The notes beneath the pieces are model-generated. The model was not told the DNA's origin. It searched no databases and saw nothing but the letters and a program-made list of their open reading frames with translations. A stretch of 47,364 nucleotides of DNA. Source: Paludibacter jiangxiensis (GTDB lineage Bacteria > Bacteroidota > Bacteroidia > Bacteroidales > Paludibacteraceae). Each line of letters starts with the position of its first letter. Position 1 is the stretch's first letter. The translations under genes were made by a program, and so were the position numbers. Shown here in pieces: positions 25,641 to 34,426 of this stretch. Where the stretch lies: assembly GCA_945897785.1 (NCBI GenBank), contig CAMDGD010000010.1:1-47364 (forward strand), read 5' to 3'.

Positions 25641-25670
25641 GCGACTCAAAGTCGCGCCCCGAATTGCAAA
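25641..25670. repeat. GCGACT palindromic repeat, copy B
   Basis: GCGACT-CAA-AGTCGC followed by the same GCCCCGAATTGCAAA tail as copy A, 164 bp away. Its left side GGAGT is shared with copy C at 45678-45682. Confidence 0.8.
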
Positions 25671-25693
25671 GAAATCCCTATTTGTGAAAATTT

Positions 25694-25725
25694 GTGTCAT
25701 TTGCGTCATTTGCGTCATTTGCGTT
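25694..25725. repeat. Short tandem repeat TTTGCGTCA
   Basis: Three near-perfect 9-bp units (GTCATTTGC) just before the dus stop codon. No function is evident. Confidence 0.6.
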
Positions 25726-25738
25726 CAAACTATTATTC

Positions 25739-26701
25739 TCAACCCAATCCAATAATTTCTTCATTACGCAATATATCCACAACCGCAGCCTCATAGGTCC
25801 TCATATGTTGTGCCTTTTTTATCTTTTTCAAGCATTTATGTGAGTTGGAAAAAAGCAAAGAGAAATACTCCCAAAAGTGATACATCTTTAAAAGTAGATG
25901 TTTATCACCAGATAATACCAAAGCATATTCAGCCATAAGTGCATCATGAAAAGCACTAAACTGCTTGTTCGCATTTTCGGGATACACCAAGCTGTTATGC
26001 TTTATCATACCGGGCAAAAATGGGTCTTGAATAATTCCTCGCCCAAGCATCCAAGTATCAAGAGTAGGAAACCTTTCTTGCATGTACCTAAACTTAGCCA
26101 CCGAATCGATATCTCCATTATAAATTATTTTGTGAGCACTAAGCTTCAAACATTGCTCAAAGCTCTCCAAATCTACCGTACCCTTATATTGCTGTTTGCC
26201 CAAACGCGGATGAATAGCAATGTATTTTATGGGATAGACATCTAAAAGAGGTAACAGTTGCTCTATTTCGCTCGGATTATCATTCCCCAACCGCATTTTA
26301 AGTGACACTACAATATCAGACTCCGCTTTTACCGTATTCAATATCGAAAGTATAAGGTCTTTTTGCTTAATTAACCCCGCTCCCATGCCCCGCTTGGTAA
26401 CCATCGAATACGGACAACCCAAGTTCCAGTTCAATTCTTTATAACCAAGAGATTGTACAAACTTAGCTACAGTTAAAAAATCCACTGCATCCTTACACAT
26501 AACTTGCGGAATTACATGTGTTGTAGCGTTATTCTCAGGAAGTATATCCTTTATATTGGACGATTTCATTTCGTGCACCCCGTTTAAGCGAAAATAAGGC
26601 GCATAAAAAGTATCAATTCCAGCAAAGTGTTTTTGAAAAGCAGTACGAAAACGGTAGTCGGTAAACCCTTGTAAGGGGGATGAAAGTAGGGTGAGGCTCA
26701 T
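25739..26701 (-). CDS. dus: tRNA-dihydrouridine synthase
   Basis: 320 residues, FMN-dependent Dus family (TIM barrel), which reduces uridines in tRNA D-loops. SPLQGFTDYRFRTAF opens the barrel. ELNWNLGCPYSMVTKRGMGAG carries the catalytic cysteine near residue 95. VSLKMRLG, IAIHPRLGKQQYKGTVD, IIYNGDID and WMLGRGIIQDPFLPG follow the FMN-binding order. The layout is nearest DusC-like proteins, but target positions are not assigned. Upstream is the inverted repeat 26757-26826 and then ruvC on the same strand. Confidence 0.92.
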   Translation of the reverse strand: MSLTLLSSPLQGFTDYRFRTAFQKHFAGIDTFYAPYFRLNGVHEMKSSNIKDILPENNATTHVIPQVMCKDAVDFLTVAKFVQSLGYKELNWNLGCPYSMVTKRGMGAGLIKQKDLILSILNTVKAESDIVVSLKMRLGNDNPSEIEQLLPLLDVYPIKYIAIHPRLGKQQYKGTVDLESFEQCLKLSAHKIIYNGDIDSVAKFRYMQERFPTLDTWMLGRGIIQDPFLPGMIKHNSLVYPENANKQFSAFHDALMAEYALVLSGDKHLLLKMYHFWEYFSLLFSNSHKCLKKIKKAQHMRTYEAAVVDILRNEEIIGLG

Positions 26702-26756
26702 AGGAAATTAGTAACTGTTTATTATTTAATCTGAATATAATCTAAAAACTAAAACT

Positions 26757-26826
26757 AGACAGGATTTACAAGATTAACATGATTTATTCATCTTTATATT
26801 ACATGTTAATCGTGTTAATCTTGTCT
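26757..26826. repeat. Inverted repeat with 24-bp arms
   Basis: The arms at 26757-26780 and 26803-26826 are inverted copies matching at 21 of 24 positions around a 22-base loop. The left arm reads AGACAGGATTTACAAGATTA and continues. It belongs to the same sequence family as the cluster at 11641-11785. It lies between dus and ruvC and could act as an mRNA stem-loop. Confidence 0.8.
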
Positions 26827-26857
26827 AAAAATAAAATTAAACAATTCCTCGATTACA

Positions 26858-27430
26858 TCATTTTTTACTTTGTCCTTTTACCTTGGTTTCATTCTTCGCT
26901 GCAAAATCTTTCCAGCTGCTATATTTTTTTTCAGCTTTTGGTGCTCCTGAGGCAAAAAAATGACAAAGCGCCGCCGCCAATCCATCGGTGGCATCCAATT
27001 CTTTAGGCATTTGTTCTTGTGGTATAGATAAAAAACGCCTTAACATATCGGCTACTTGCGACTTATCTGCTCTGCCATTACCGGTAATAGCCATTTTAAT
27101 TTTTAGCGGAGCGTACTCACTTATAGGTAATTCTCTAAACAAACCGGCAGCCATGGCTACCCCTTGTGCCCTACCCAATTTTAGCATCGACTGCACATTT
27201 TTACCAAAAAAAGGCGCTTCCAAGGCCATCTCATCCGGGTGAAACTCATCGATCAAAGCCACCGTTTTAGCAAATACCTGTTGTAGCGTTAAGTAATGGT
27301 CTTTAACCTTCTTAAAATCAAACACCCCCATAGTAAGAAACTCCGGCTTGTTATTGAGTACCCGAATTACGCCGTACCCCATTACTGTTGTTCCGGGGTC
27401 AATACCTAAAATAATTCGTTCGTTTATCAT
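26858..27430 (-). CDS. ruvC: Holliday junction resolvase RuvC
   Basis: 190 residues. It is the endonuclease that cuts four-way junctions with Ruv[16 protein letters not shown] gives Asp11, [20 protein letters not shown] contains the conserved Glu, and [14 protein letters not shown] supplies the C-terminal acidic pair. The tail after about 165 is basic and lineage-specific. Start is 58 nt from the DUF4286 stop on the same strand. Confidence 0.96.
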   Translation of the reverse strand: MINERIILGIDPGTTVMGYGVIRVLNNKPEFLTMGVFDFKKVKDHYLTLQQVFAKTVALIDEFHPDEMALEAPFFGKNVQSMLKLGRAQGVAMAAGLFRELPISEYAPLKIKMAITGNGRADKSQVADMLRRFLSIPQEQMPKELDATDGLAAALCHFFASGAPKAEKKYSSWKDFAAKNETKVKGQSKK

Positions 27431-27488
27431 AAATTTGGCTAAGGAATAAGTGCGTTGTAAGAAAAAAACAAGTACAATTTACTTGCTT

Positions 27489-27794
27489 TTAGTCTATTAC
27501 CTCTAAAAAAGTAGCAAAAGAAAGCACTTCCTCAGAAAATAACGAAGCGAGCTCCATACGATACAAATCGCCATATTGCTCATTCCATTTCGTAACTGCG
27601 TCCCTATTTTCGGCTTCTAATTGAACCGAAACAGAAGTGCCTTCTTGCACATCGTCAGGTAATACTTTACACATACGAGCATTGGTAAAATAACCCGACT
27701 CCAATTGTTGTGGAATATGTGTTGCTTTCATCCACTTTATAAAAGCACTGTACACTTTATCAGCAACCAAATAGGTAGTATTATAAATAATCAT
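27489..27794 (-). CDS. DUF4286 family protein
   Basis: 101 residues, small and soluble. MIIYNTTYLVADKVYSAFIKWMKATHIP with GYFTNARMCKVLPDD and a late SFATFLEVID match DUF4286, a Bacteroidota family with a ferredoxin-like fold and unknown role. It lies upstream of ruvC on the same strand and next to tRNA-Ala. Confidence 0.85.
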   Translation of the reverse strand: MIIYNTTYLVADKVYSAFIKWMKATHIPQQLESGYFTNARMCKVLPDDVQEGTSVSVQLEAENRDAVTKWNEQYGDLYRMELASLFSEEVLSFATFLEVID

Positions 27795-27942
27795 AAAAAG
27801 TTTTTTACAAAGAAAGAAAAAAAATCAATCGAATAACCAACAAATAGGCAAATGAAATTACTCGTAGTTCATAGCAAAAAAATTACAGCTTAAAAAAATC
27901 GTAAATAGTAAATCGTCTAATAGTAAATTAAAAAATTATGTT

Positions 27943-27950
27943 TACTTTTG
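27943..27950 (+). promoter_or_regulatory. -7 box of tRNA-Ala
   Basis: TACTTTTG (TAnnTTTG) ends 13 nt before the tRNA. The -33 element is not obvious in the AT-rich DNA upstream. Confidence 0.6.
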
Positions 27951-27963
27951 ACACGCTAAAAAA

Positions 27964-28037
27964 GGGGTATTAGCTCATCTGGCTAGAGCGCGACACTGGC
28001 AGTGTCGAGGTGAGCGGTTCGAGTCCGCTATACTCCA
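27964..28037 (+). tRNA. tRNA-Ala, anticodon GGC
   Basis: A full cloverleaf can be drawn. The acceptor stem is GGGGTAT/ATACTCC with the G3:U70 wobble that is the alanine identity element. The D-arm is GCTC/GAGC, the anticodon stem CGACA/TGTCG has loop CTGGCAG, and the T-arm is AGCGG/CCGCT. No CCA is encoded. Its 3' end from 28022 onward is duplicated at 38235-38255, marking the integration site of the island to the right. Anticodon GGC reads GCC and GCU codons. Confidence 0.95.
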
Positions 28038-28042
28038 CTAAA
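28022..28042. repeat. Left attachment-site repeat of island (attL)
   Basis: 21 bp including GTCCGCTATACTCCACTA, covering the T-stem and acceptor 3' side of tRNA-Ala plus five bases beyond. It is identical to 38235-38255. Insertion into a tRNA 3' end that regenerates the gene is the usual signature of tyrosine-recombinase elements. Confidence 0.9.
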
Positions 28043-28043
28043 C

Positions 28044-28060
28044 ATGTTGTATATCAACAT
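28044..28060. repeat. Inverted repeat next to attL
   Basis: ATGTTG-TATAT-CAACAT, a perfect 6-bp palindrome immediately inside the left end. It could be a site for a recombination or excision protein; this is inference. Confidence 0.5.
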
Positions 28061-28070
28061 ATTATAAAAC

Positions 28071-28119
28071 TTACACCCATATTTACACCCATATTTAATA
28101 AGTTTATTAATATGGGTGT
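28071..28119 (+). promoter_or_regulatory. TTACACCCA motifs and hairpin inside left end
   Basis: TTACACCCAT occurs at 28071-28080 and 28083-28092, and inverted (ATGGGTGT) at 28112-28119. The second and third form an 11-bp perfect stem ACACCCATATT/AATATGGGTGT (28085-28095, 28109-28119) with a T-rich tail, so it may also terminate tRNA-Ala transcription. Related ACACCCA pairs lie inside the right end at 38089-38110. I infer arm-type integrase sites. Confidence 0.55.
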
Positions 28120-28202
28120 TTCTATTATATAGCAATAATATACCATTCAATAGAAATTATTTTATTTATCTTTAATTTTCAAAATTCTAATTAAGATTTC
28201 CA

Positions 28203-31200
28203 ATGATAGAAACTCTTATCACCCAATTTTCAAATAAAAACCTTGTTAACCTACTTAGAAAACAAAACTCTTCATTTATCGAACAAGAAGAAAATTTATC
28301 TGAGATTGTTTCTTCGTTTGATAAGTTTGACGAACTCATTAAACTTGGTGAAATTGAGTACGACAACAAGGATGTACTTATGGTTTTTACCTGTCAATAT
28401 CTGGGTGAATTATCTTCAAGAAGTTCCAAAAAAGCTCAATATGAAATAGCGAAAAAGGCTCTGAAAGAAGATTTTAAAGATGGAGCTGTGTTTGTGTTTT
28501 ACGATGAGGTTGGTAGGTTTCGTTTTAGCTTTATAAGAAGGAATTATGGTGATAAAAGCCAAAAATATACACCATGGAAACGGTACACTTATTTTGTAGA
28601 TGCCAACCAGGATAGAAACCGTACGTTTGTTGAAAGAATTGGGACTTGTAAATTTGATTCGCTAGATAATATCCAAGATGCATTCAGTGTAGAGAAGCTT
28701 ACCAAAGAATTTTACAAGGAATTATCAGATTGGTACTTCTGGGCTATCAAGAATGTTTCTTTTCCGAATGATGTTAAAGATGATGCTGATGACGAGAAAT
28801 ACAACTCGGAAAATATAATAAGATTAATAACCAGGCTTGTTTTTGTTTGGTTCTTAAAACAAAAAGGATTAGTTAAAAATGAACTGTTTGATCCAGCTGC
28901 ATTATCAAATATCTTAGTAGCTTTTGAAGCTGAAAGTGAAACACAGAATAACTATTATCGGGCTATTCTACAAAATCTATTCTTTGCAACCTTAAACCAG
29001 GAGATTGATAAACGGAGTATTGCTGAAGACAAAGGGTTTGTTTTAAATCAAAACACCTATACAATTAAAAACCTTTACCGTTATGAAATCGAATTCATTA
29101 ATGGTTTGGATGAGATTATGGAATTGTTTAGTCAAGTTCCATTCTTAAATGGTGGCTTGTTTGAATGTTTAGACCATAAGGAAAAGGATGGTAAAATTTA
29201 TGACTGGGATGGTTTTAGTAGAAATCCAAAATACCAGGCTAGAATACCGAATGCCTTATTTTTTGCAAAGGAAAGCAAGGTAGATTTGAGTGGTGAGTAC
29301 AATGATAAAAAAATGAAAGGGGTAAAAGTTTCTGGTATCATTGAAATACTAAACCGCTATAACTTTACGGTAGAAGAAAACACCCCTGTTGAAATTGAAG
29401 TTGCACTTGACCCTGAATTGCTGGGTAAAGTATTTGAAAATCTATTGGGTGCATTTAATCCAGAAACACAAGAAACTGCTCGTAAACAAACTGGCTCGTT
29501 TTATACTCCCCGTGAGATTGTAAACTATATGGTGGATGAAAGTTTGATTGCATACTTCCAATCCAAAATACCAGAGATACAAGAAGAAATACTTCGTTCA
29601 TTATTTAGTTACGATGATGAAACTTTAGAGATAGCTGAGGAGCAAAAAGAATCATTAATACAGGCTGCATTCGATTGTAAAATACTAGACCCAGCTTGTG
29701 GCTCTGGTGCTTTTCCAATGGGTATATTACAACAAATGGTGCATGTACTTAAAAAGCTTGATCCCGATAATTCTCATTGGAACAATGTGGTATTGACCCA
29801 AACGATGAAGGACTTTGAAAAGGCAGAAAAGTTAAGTGATGAAGATAAGGATGAACTTCGAACAGAAATTGAAAAAACGTTTGATGCAGGATTAAATTAT
29901 CCAGATTATGCCCGAAAGTTACATATTATTGAAAACTGTATTTATGGTGTAGATATACAAAGTATAGCGGTGCAAATTAGTAAACTGCGTTTCTTTATCT
30001 CTTTGGTATGTGAGCAAAGGCGTAATACCGAAGCTGACGAAAACTTTGGCATACGCCCACTACCAAACCTTGAAACGAAGTTTGTGGCTGCTAATACGCT
30101 AATTGGACTTGAAAAAACGGAAGAAGACTTAGAACTTTTTAATGATTCACACATTAAAACACTAATTGATAAACTGCAACATGTACGCCACCGACAATTT
30201 TTGGTAACTAACGCCACTGAGAAAAAACGATTGCGTGATAAAGACCAAGTTATCCGTGAAGAAATTGAAAAAGTGGTTTCGGAGCTTTACAAGAAACACA
30301 AAGATGATAATAAAGCAATATATGTTAGTGGAAAAGCAACACTGGAGAAACAGCTGGAACTGATTGATAAAACCATTAATCGCACTGCTGTTTCTACAAC
30401 TATTTTTGGTGATCAGGTTGAAAAAACCTACAATCCATTAGAAAAACAAAAAAAAAACTTACAGAAAAAGATTGATGAATTAACAAAAAATATTGAAGGT
30501 GCTGGTGAGTATACTCGACTTGATGCTGTTGTATCTCTAGCCAAACAACTAACCGCTTGGAATCCTTACGACCAAAACGCATCTTCTCCTTTCTTCGATC
30601 CAGAGTGGATGTTTGGTTTACCTAATCATCGTCATGGCTATTTTGATGTGGTGATTGGAAACCCACCCTACGGAGCAAAATTAACAAAAGATGAAAAAAA
30701 TATATATAAAATAAAATATCCTGAAAGTCAATTTAAAATTGATACGTATTCATTATTTATTCTACATTCTATAAGCATTCTTCGTGAGATGGGCTTTTGT
30801 TCGTTTATAATTCCTAATACTATATTAGATAATTACTTTGAAGAGAATGTAAGAAGAAAATTATTACTTAGTAATAGAATTTATGAGTTATGTGATTTAA
30901 ATGATAAGGTTTTCGAATCTGCTGTAGTTCATGCAATGATTTTTTCATATTTTAAAGATTCTAGTATTAGTGATTACAACATAAAAGTTAACGTTTCAAA
31001 TAACTTATATGCTAGTTCTTCATTAGTTTCTAATAGATTTTTTGAAAAACAAGATAATTGTATTTTTCAGTTAAGGAGCCATGGGAATAATAATTTTATT
31101 GATAAATTAAGAATAAAAAGTGAGCGTCTTGAGAATGTTTTAGACATAAGGCAAGCTATAAAGTCTGGAGATGATAAGCTGTTTTTAACAGACACACAGA

Positions 31201-31784
31201 TTGATGATAATTATAAACCAATATTAAGAGGTAAAGATGTTTTTCGATACAACTTTTTTTCACCTAATAAATTTATTTATTATGGGAAGCATCTTGCTTG
31301 CCCTCGTTCTAAAGAGATATTTGAACAACCGAAAATCTTAATAAGAGAAGCAGGAGCTATTATTACTGCAACATATGATGATTCCAATTTTTATATTATG
31401 TCATCTTTATATAATGCAATATCTAAAGATTCAGGATTTGATTTAAAGTATTTATTAGGGTTAATCAATTCGAAACTTTTTCAATACCTAATGAACCAGT
31501 CTACTTTTGAAAAAACAAAAGGAGCATTTACAAAAGCTAAAATATATCACTGGTATAGTTTACCAGTAAAAATAACTGATAAACAGAAAATCATAATTGA
31601 TTTAGTTGATAAAATTCTAAAATTTAATAAAACAGGTGATGCAGTAAATAATGATGAATTAGAACAGAGAATCGACAATTTCGTTTACCATCTTTATGAA
31701 CTTACTTATGAAGAAGTAAAAGAGATAGACCCCGAAATAGAGAGCAAGATAAGTGAGGCGGATTATAATGCGATAGAGGTGTAA
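28203..31784 (+). CDS. Large DNA adenine methyltransferase (Eco57I/PglX-like)
   Basis: 1193 residues. It contains N6-adenine methyltransferase motif I DPACGSGAFPMG at residues 496-507 and motif IV NPPYGA at 820-825; the long gap between them includes a charged coiled-coil insertion (about 650-770). FVWFLKQKGLV near 215 and KQTGSFYTPREIVNYMV near 428 are typical of the Eco57I/type IIG-like class. After motif IV comes a target-recognition-like part (LRGKDVFRYNF). I see no clear PD-(D/E)xK nuclease motif at the N-terminus, so cutting may depend on partners. It opens a four-gene operon; a TATCTTTA box is at 28167-28174. Probable role: marking self DNA in a restriction-like defence. Confidence 0.85.
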   Translation: MIETLITQFSNKNLVNLLRKQNSSFIEQEENLSEIVSSFDKFDELIKLGEIEYDNKDVLMVFTCQYLGELSSRSSKKAQYEIAKKALKEDFKDGAVFVFYDEVGRFRFSFIRRNYGDKSQKYTPWKRYTYFVDANQDRNRTFVERIGTCKFDSLDNIQDAFSVEKLTKEFYKELSDWYFWAIKNVSFPNDVKDDADDEKYNSENIIRLITRLVFVWFLKQKGLVKNELFDPAALSNILVAFEAESETQNNYYRAILQNLFFATLNQEIDKRSIAEDKGFVLNQNTYTIKNLYRYEIEFINGLDEIMELFSQVPFLNGGLFECLDHKEKDGKIYDWDGFSRNPKYQARIPNALFFAKESKVDLSGEYNDKKMKGVKVSGIIEILNRYNFTVEENTPVEIEVALDPELLGKVFENLLGAFNPETQETARKQTGSFYTPREIVNYMVDESLIAYFQSKIPEIQEEILRSLFSYDDETLEIAEEQKESLIQAAFDCKILDPACGSGAFPMGILQQMVHVLKKLDPDNSHWNNVVLTQTMKDFEKAEKLSDEDKDELRTEIEKTFDAGLNYPDYARKLHIIENCIYGVDIQSIAVQISKLRFFISLVCEQRRNTEADENFGIRPLPNLETKFVAANTLIGLEKTEEDLELFNDSHIKTLIDKLQHVRHRQFLVTNATEKKRLRDKDQVIREEIEKVVSELYKKHKDDNKAIYVSGKATLEKQLELIDKTINRTAVSTTIFGDQVEKTYNPLEKQKKNLQKKIDELTKNIEGAGEYTRLDAVVSLAKQLTAWNPYDQNASSPFFDPEWMFGLPNHRHGYFDVVIGNPPYGAKLTKDEKNIYKIKYPESQFKIDTYSLFILHSISILREMGFCSFIIPNTILDNYFEENVRRKLLLSNRIYELCDLNDKVFESAVVHAMIFSYFKDSSISDYNIKVNVSNNLYASSSLVSNRFFEKQDNCIFQLRSHGNNNFIDKLRIKSERLENVLDIRQAIKSGDDKLFLTDTQIDDNYKPILRGKDVFRYNFFSPNKFIYYGKHLACPRSKEIFEQPKILIREAGAIITATYDDSNFYIMSSLYNAISKDSGFDLKYLLGLINSKLFQYLMNQSTFEKTKGAFTKAKIYHWYSLPVKITDKQKIIIDLVDKILKFNKTGDAVNNDELEQRIDNFVYHLYELTYEEVKEIDPEIESKISEADYNAIEV

Positions 31785-31791
31785 CTAAAGT

Positions 31792-32766
31792 ATGAAAGTT
31801 AACAAAACATATCGTAGTCTACTTGATAAATCAATAGCGTCAATGTTGTCAGCTATTGAGATATACAATAAACCTAACTTTGCATATAGAGAAGAAACTT
31901 TTGCAATACTGGCTGTAAATGCTTGGGAGCTTTTACTTAAAGCCTACATTCTGAAGATTAACAAGTACAACCTAAATAGCATATATTTTCTAGAGCCTGT
32001 AAAAAAGAAAGATGGTCAAAACTCAACAAGAAAGAAGCCTGTATTGAATAATATTGGGAATCCTAAAACAATTTCAATTTCGGATGCACTTATTAGGTTA
32101 AGTAATCAAAAGAAGATTTCTAAGAACTTAGTTGATAGTATCGAATCAATTATCGAATTAAGAGATAATGCAGTTCATTTTATTAACGAGAAATCAATGG
32201 TAAAAGAAATACAGGAATTAGGTTTCGCATGTATTAAAAACTATATGTCTATTATAAGAAAATGGTACTTGGAAATTGATTTAAGTGATTATAACTTTTA
32301 CTTAATGCCATTAGCATACGTTGATTCTAAAGTTTATGCTGATACAGTTATTACTTCAGAATCCCAGAATTATATTGATTTTATAAAATCGAAATTAGAA
32401 GAAAAGGATGAGACTGATGAGGAATTCGATATTGCAATTTCTATAGATATAAGTTTCAACAAAACGAACTCTTTTGAGGGTTTAGGGTTTGTTTATCATA
32501 AAGATGGAGTTAAAATAAATCTTTCGGAAGAAGATATCAAATTAAGATTCCCATTGACTCATAATAAGATTATTAATTCAGCAAAATCAAGATATTCTAA
32601 TTTTAAAGCAGATAGTAGTTTCAGGAGTTTAATAAAAGAAGTTAAGAAAAATCCACATTTACATTATTTGAGAAAACTTGATACTGATAATACTAAAGAA
32701 AAAGGTAAGCCTTTTTACAGTTCAAATATTTGGCAAGTGTTTGACGAACATTATAACAAAAAATAA
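31792..32766 (+). CDS. DUF3644 protein with HEPN-like Rx4H motif
   Basis: 324 residues. The N-terminal half matches DUF3644: LLDKSIASMLSAIEIYNKPN, then ILAVNAWELLLKAYILK and IIELRDNAVHFI. The last contains Arg124-x4-His129, the Rx4-6H motif of HEPN ribonucleases, in a helical context. The function of DUF3644 is not established; an RNase toxin or abortive-infection role is inferred from the motif and setting. The C-terminal part (about 200-324) has no recognised domain. Starts 7 nt after the methyltransferase stop and is followed 26 nt later by the AlbA_2 gene. Confidence 0.75.
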   Translation: MKVNKTYRSLLDKSIASMLSAIEIYNKPNFAYREETFAILAVNAWELLLKAYILKINKYNLNSIYFLEPVKKKDGQNSTRKKPVLNNIGNPKTISISDALIRLSNQKKISKNLVDSIESIIELRDNAVHFINEKSMVKEIQELGFACIKNYMSIIRKWYLEIDLSDYNFYLMPLAYVDSKVYADTVITSESQNYIDFIKSKLEEKDETDEEFDIAISIDISFNKTNSFEGLGFVYHKDGVKINLSEEDIKLRFPLTHNKIINSAKSRYSNFKADSSFRSLIKEVKKNPHLHYLRKLDTDNTKEKGKPFYSSNIWQVFDEHYNKK

Positions 32767-32792
32767 AATATTCAATCATTTATAACTAATAT

Positions 32793-34421
32793 ATGGCATT
32801 ACCTATAAACATTGAAGATTTAGTACACGGTCGTACCGTAGAATGGGAACGATTGGAATTTAAAAAAGGATGGAATCCAGAAGTTGTGATTCGTACCATG
32901 TGTGCTTTTGCCAACGATATAAACAATTGGGGTGGTGGGTATATTATTGTAGGTATTGACGAAGTAGATGGTCAACCTGTTCTTCCACCAGCAGGTTTGC
33001 AACAAAACCAGTTAGATCCTATCCAAAAAGAAATTATTCAATTAGGTCATCGGATATCGCCAAATTATTTTCCCATAAGTCAACCTTATGAATTGGATGG
33101 TAAACATATTTTGGTGCTTTGGTGTCCCGCTGGAGATAATCGTCCATACCAAGCCCCTGAAACTATGGGGAAAGGTGCACCCTATCATTATTATATTAGA
33201 AGAACTTCTAACAGTATTCAAGCAAAAGGAGACGATTTAAGACAACTTCAAGAACAAACAGCCCGTATCCCCTTTGATGACAGAGTTAATAATAGAGCTA
33301 CCATCAATGATTTAGATTTGGGATTAATCCAGGCGCATCTCCACGAGATTAAAAGTGATTTGTTTGAAGAGAGCTTAACAATGCCCTTTAAGGATCTTTG
33401 CCGTGTCATGTTAATTGCAAAAGGTAGTGATGAAGATATTCGGCCTGTTAATGCTGGTTTACTTTTCTTCAATAAAGCTCCCGAAACTTTCTTTCCTCGC
33501 ACCTGGATAGAATTGGTTTGGCATAAAGATAATTCAAGTACTAATTTCACCGAACATTACTTTAAAGGTGAATTACAAAAACAATTGCGTGATGCGCTTT
33601 CGTTTATTCAAACCAATATACTTTCTGAGAAAGTAGTTAAACATGCTTATGTAGCCGATGCAGACCGTTTCTTCAATTTTCCTTATGCAGCCATAGAAGA
33701 AGCCCTTTCAAATGCGGTGTATCATAAGAGTTACGAATTGGATTCACCTATTGAAATACAAGTTTGGACAGATAAGATTGAGATATTAAGTTATCCTGCT
33801 GCAATACCTCCCGTAAATAAGGAAGAGATGAGTTCAAAGCGCAGAATCATTGCCCGTCAATATCGGAATCGTAGAATTGGTGATTTTTTAAAAGAACTTC
33901 ATTTAACCGAAGGTCGTGGTACTGGTTTCCCTACCATACACGATTCCATGGAAAAGAATGGTTCTCCAAAGCCAGCTTTTGATTCGGATGATAGTTCTTA
34001 TGTGCTGGTAACTTTACCTATTCATACTCAATTTAATGTTCCATCTGAGGCAGAAAGTAACGGAGCTAGTAACGGAGTTAATCAATTGTTATTTAGGAAT
34101 TTGAGTGATTTTATTGGGTATATTAACGGAGCTAGTAACGGAGCTAGTAACGGAGCTAGTAACGGAGCTGAGTTTATACTTGAACAATTTGTACATAGCA
34201 AGGTAAAAGATATGCTTATAGCTACTGATTCGTGGATTAGTAGAGAAAAATTATTTGAAACTATTGGACTTAGCAATCAATCAACAAATAGGGAAAGATA
34301 TTTAGATCCGTTATTGGATTTTGGTTGGATTGAAATGGAGTTTCCTGAAAATAGAACACATCCGAAACAACGATATCAAATATCTGAAAAAGGAAAGAAA
34401 GTATTATCACTTGTTAATTAA
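32793..34421 (+). CDS. Schlafen/AlbA_2 domain protein with ATPase-like and winged-helix regions
   Basis: 542 residues. The AlbA_2 putative nucleic-acid-binding domain lies at about 15-150 (WERLEFKKGW, FANDINNWGGGYIIVGIDE). A GHKL-ATPase-like C-terminal half of the COG2865 kind follows at about 297-410, with AIEEALSNAVYHKSYE (N-box like) and GRGTGFPTI. A low-complexity linker of repeated Ser-Asn-Gly-Ala (nt 34056-34079, 34122-34169) precedes a winged-helix end (TDSWISREKLFETIGLSNQS). Proteins of this family act as transcription or defence regulators, often with such variable linkers; the role here is unproven. Third gene of the operon, helicase 5 nt downstream. Confidence 0.8.
   Translation: MALPINIEDLVHGRTVEWERLEFKKGWNPEVVIRTMCAFANDINNWGGGYIIVGIDEVDGQPVLPPAGLQQNQLDPIQKEIIQLGHRISPNYFPISQPYELDGKHILVLWCPAGDNRPYQAPETMGKGAPYHYYIRRTSNSIQAKGDDLRQLQEQTARIPFDDRVNNRATINDLDLGLIQAHLHEIKSDLFEESLTMPFKDLCRVMLIAKGSDEDIRPVNAGLLFFNKAPETFFPRTWIELVWHKDNSSTNFTEHYFKGELQKQLRDALSFIQTNILSEKVVKHAYVADADRFFNFPYAAIEEALSNAVYHKSYELDSPIEIQVWTDKIEILSYPAAIPPVNKEEMSSKRRIIARQYRNRRIGDFLKELHLTEGRGTGFPTIHDSMEKNGSPKPAFDSDDSSYVLVTLPIHTQFNVPSEAESNGASNGVNQLLFRNLSDFIGYINGASNGASNGASNGAEFILEQFVHSKVKDMLIATDSWISREKLFETIGLSNQSTNRERYLDPLLDFGWIEMEFPENRTHPKQRYQISEKGKKVLSLVN
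34056..34169 (+). repeat. 12-bp in-frame tandem repeats
   Basis: Units of AGTAACGGAGCT encode Ser-Asn-Gly-Ala. Two units (second ends GTT) occupy 34056-34079, and four units (first begins ATT) occupy 34122-34169, with 42 bp between. The units in each block are nearly identical in DNA, which indicates recent expansion. Gain or loss of a unit keeps the frame. Confidence 0.9.
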
Positions 34422-34426
34422 GAATT

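Noticed and set aside
28203-29700. PD-(D/E)xK nuclease domain at the methyltransferase N-terminus
   Set aside because: No convincing motif was seen in residues 1-490, so a type IIG self-contained restriction enzyme is not claimed.
34122-34169. Possible CRISPR-like repeat
   Set aside because: The 12-bp units are in frame, without spacers, and encode a linker.
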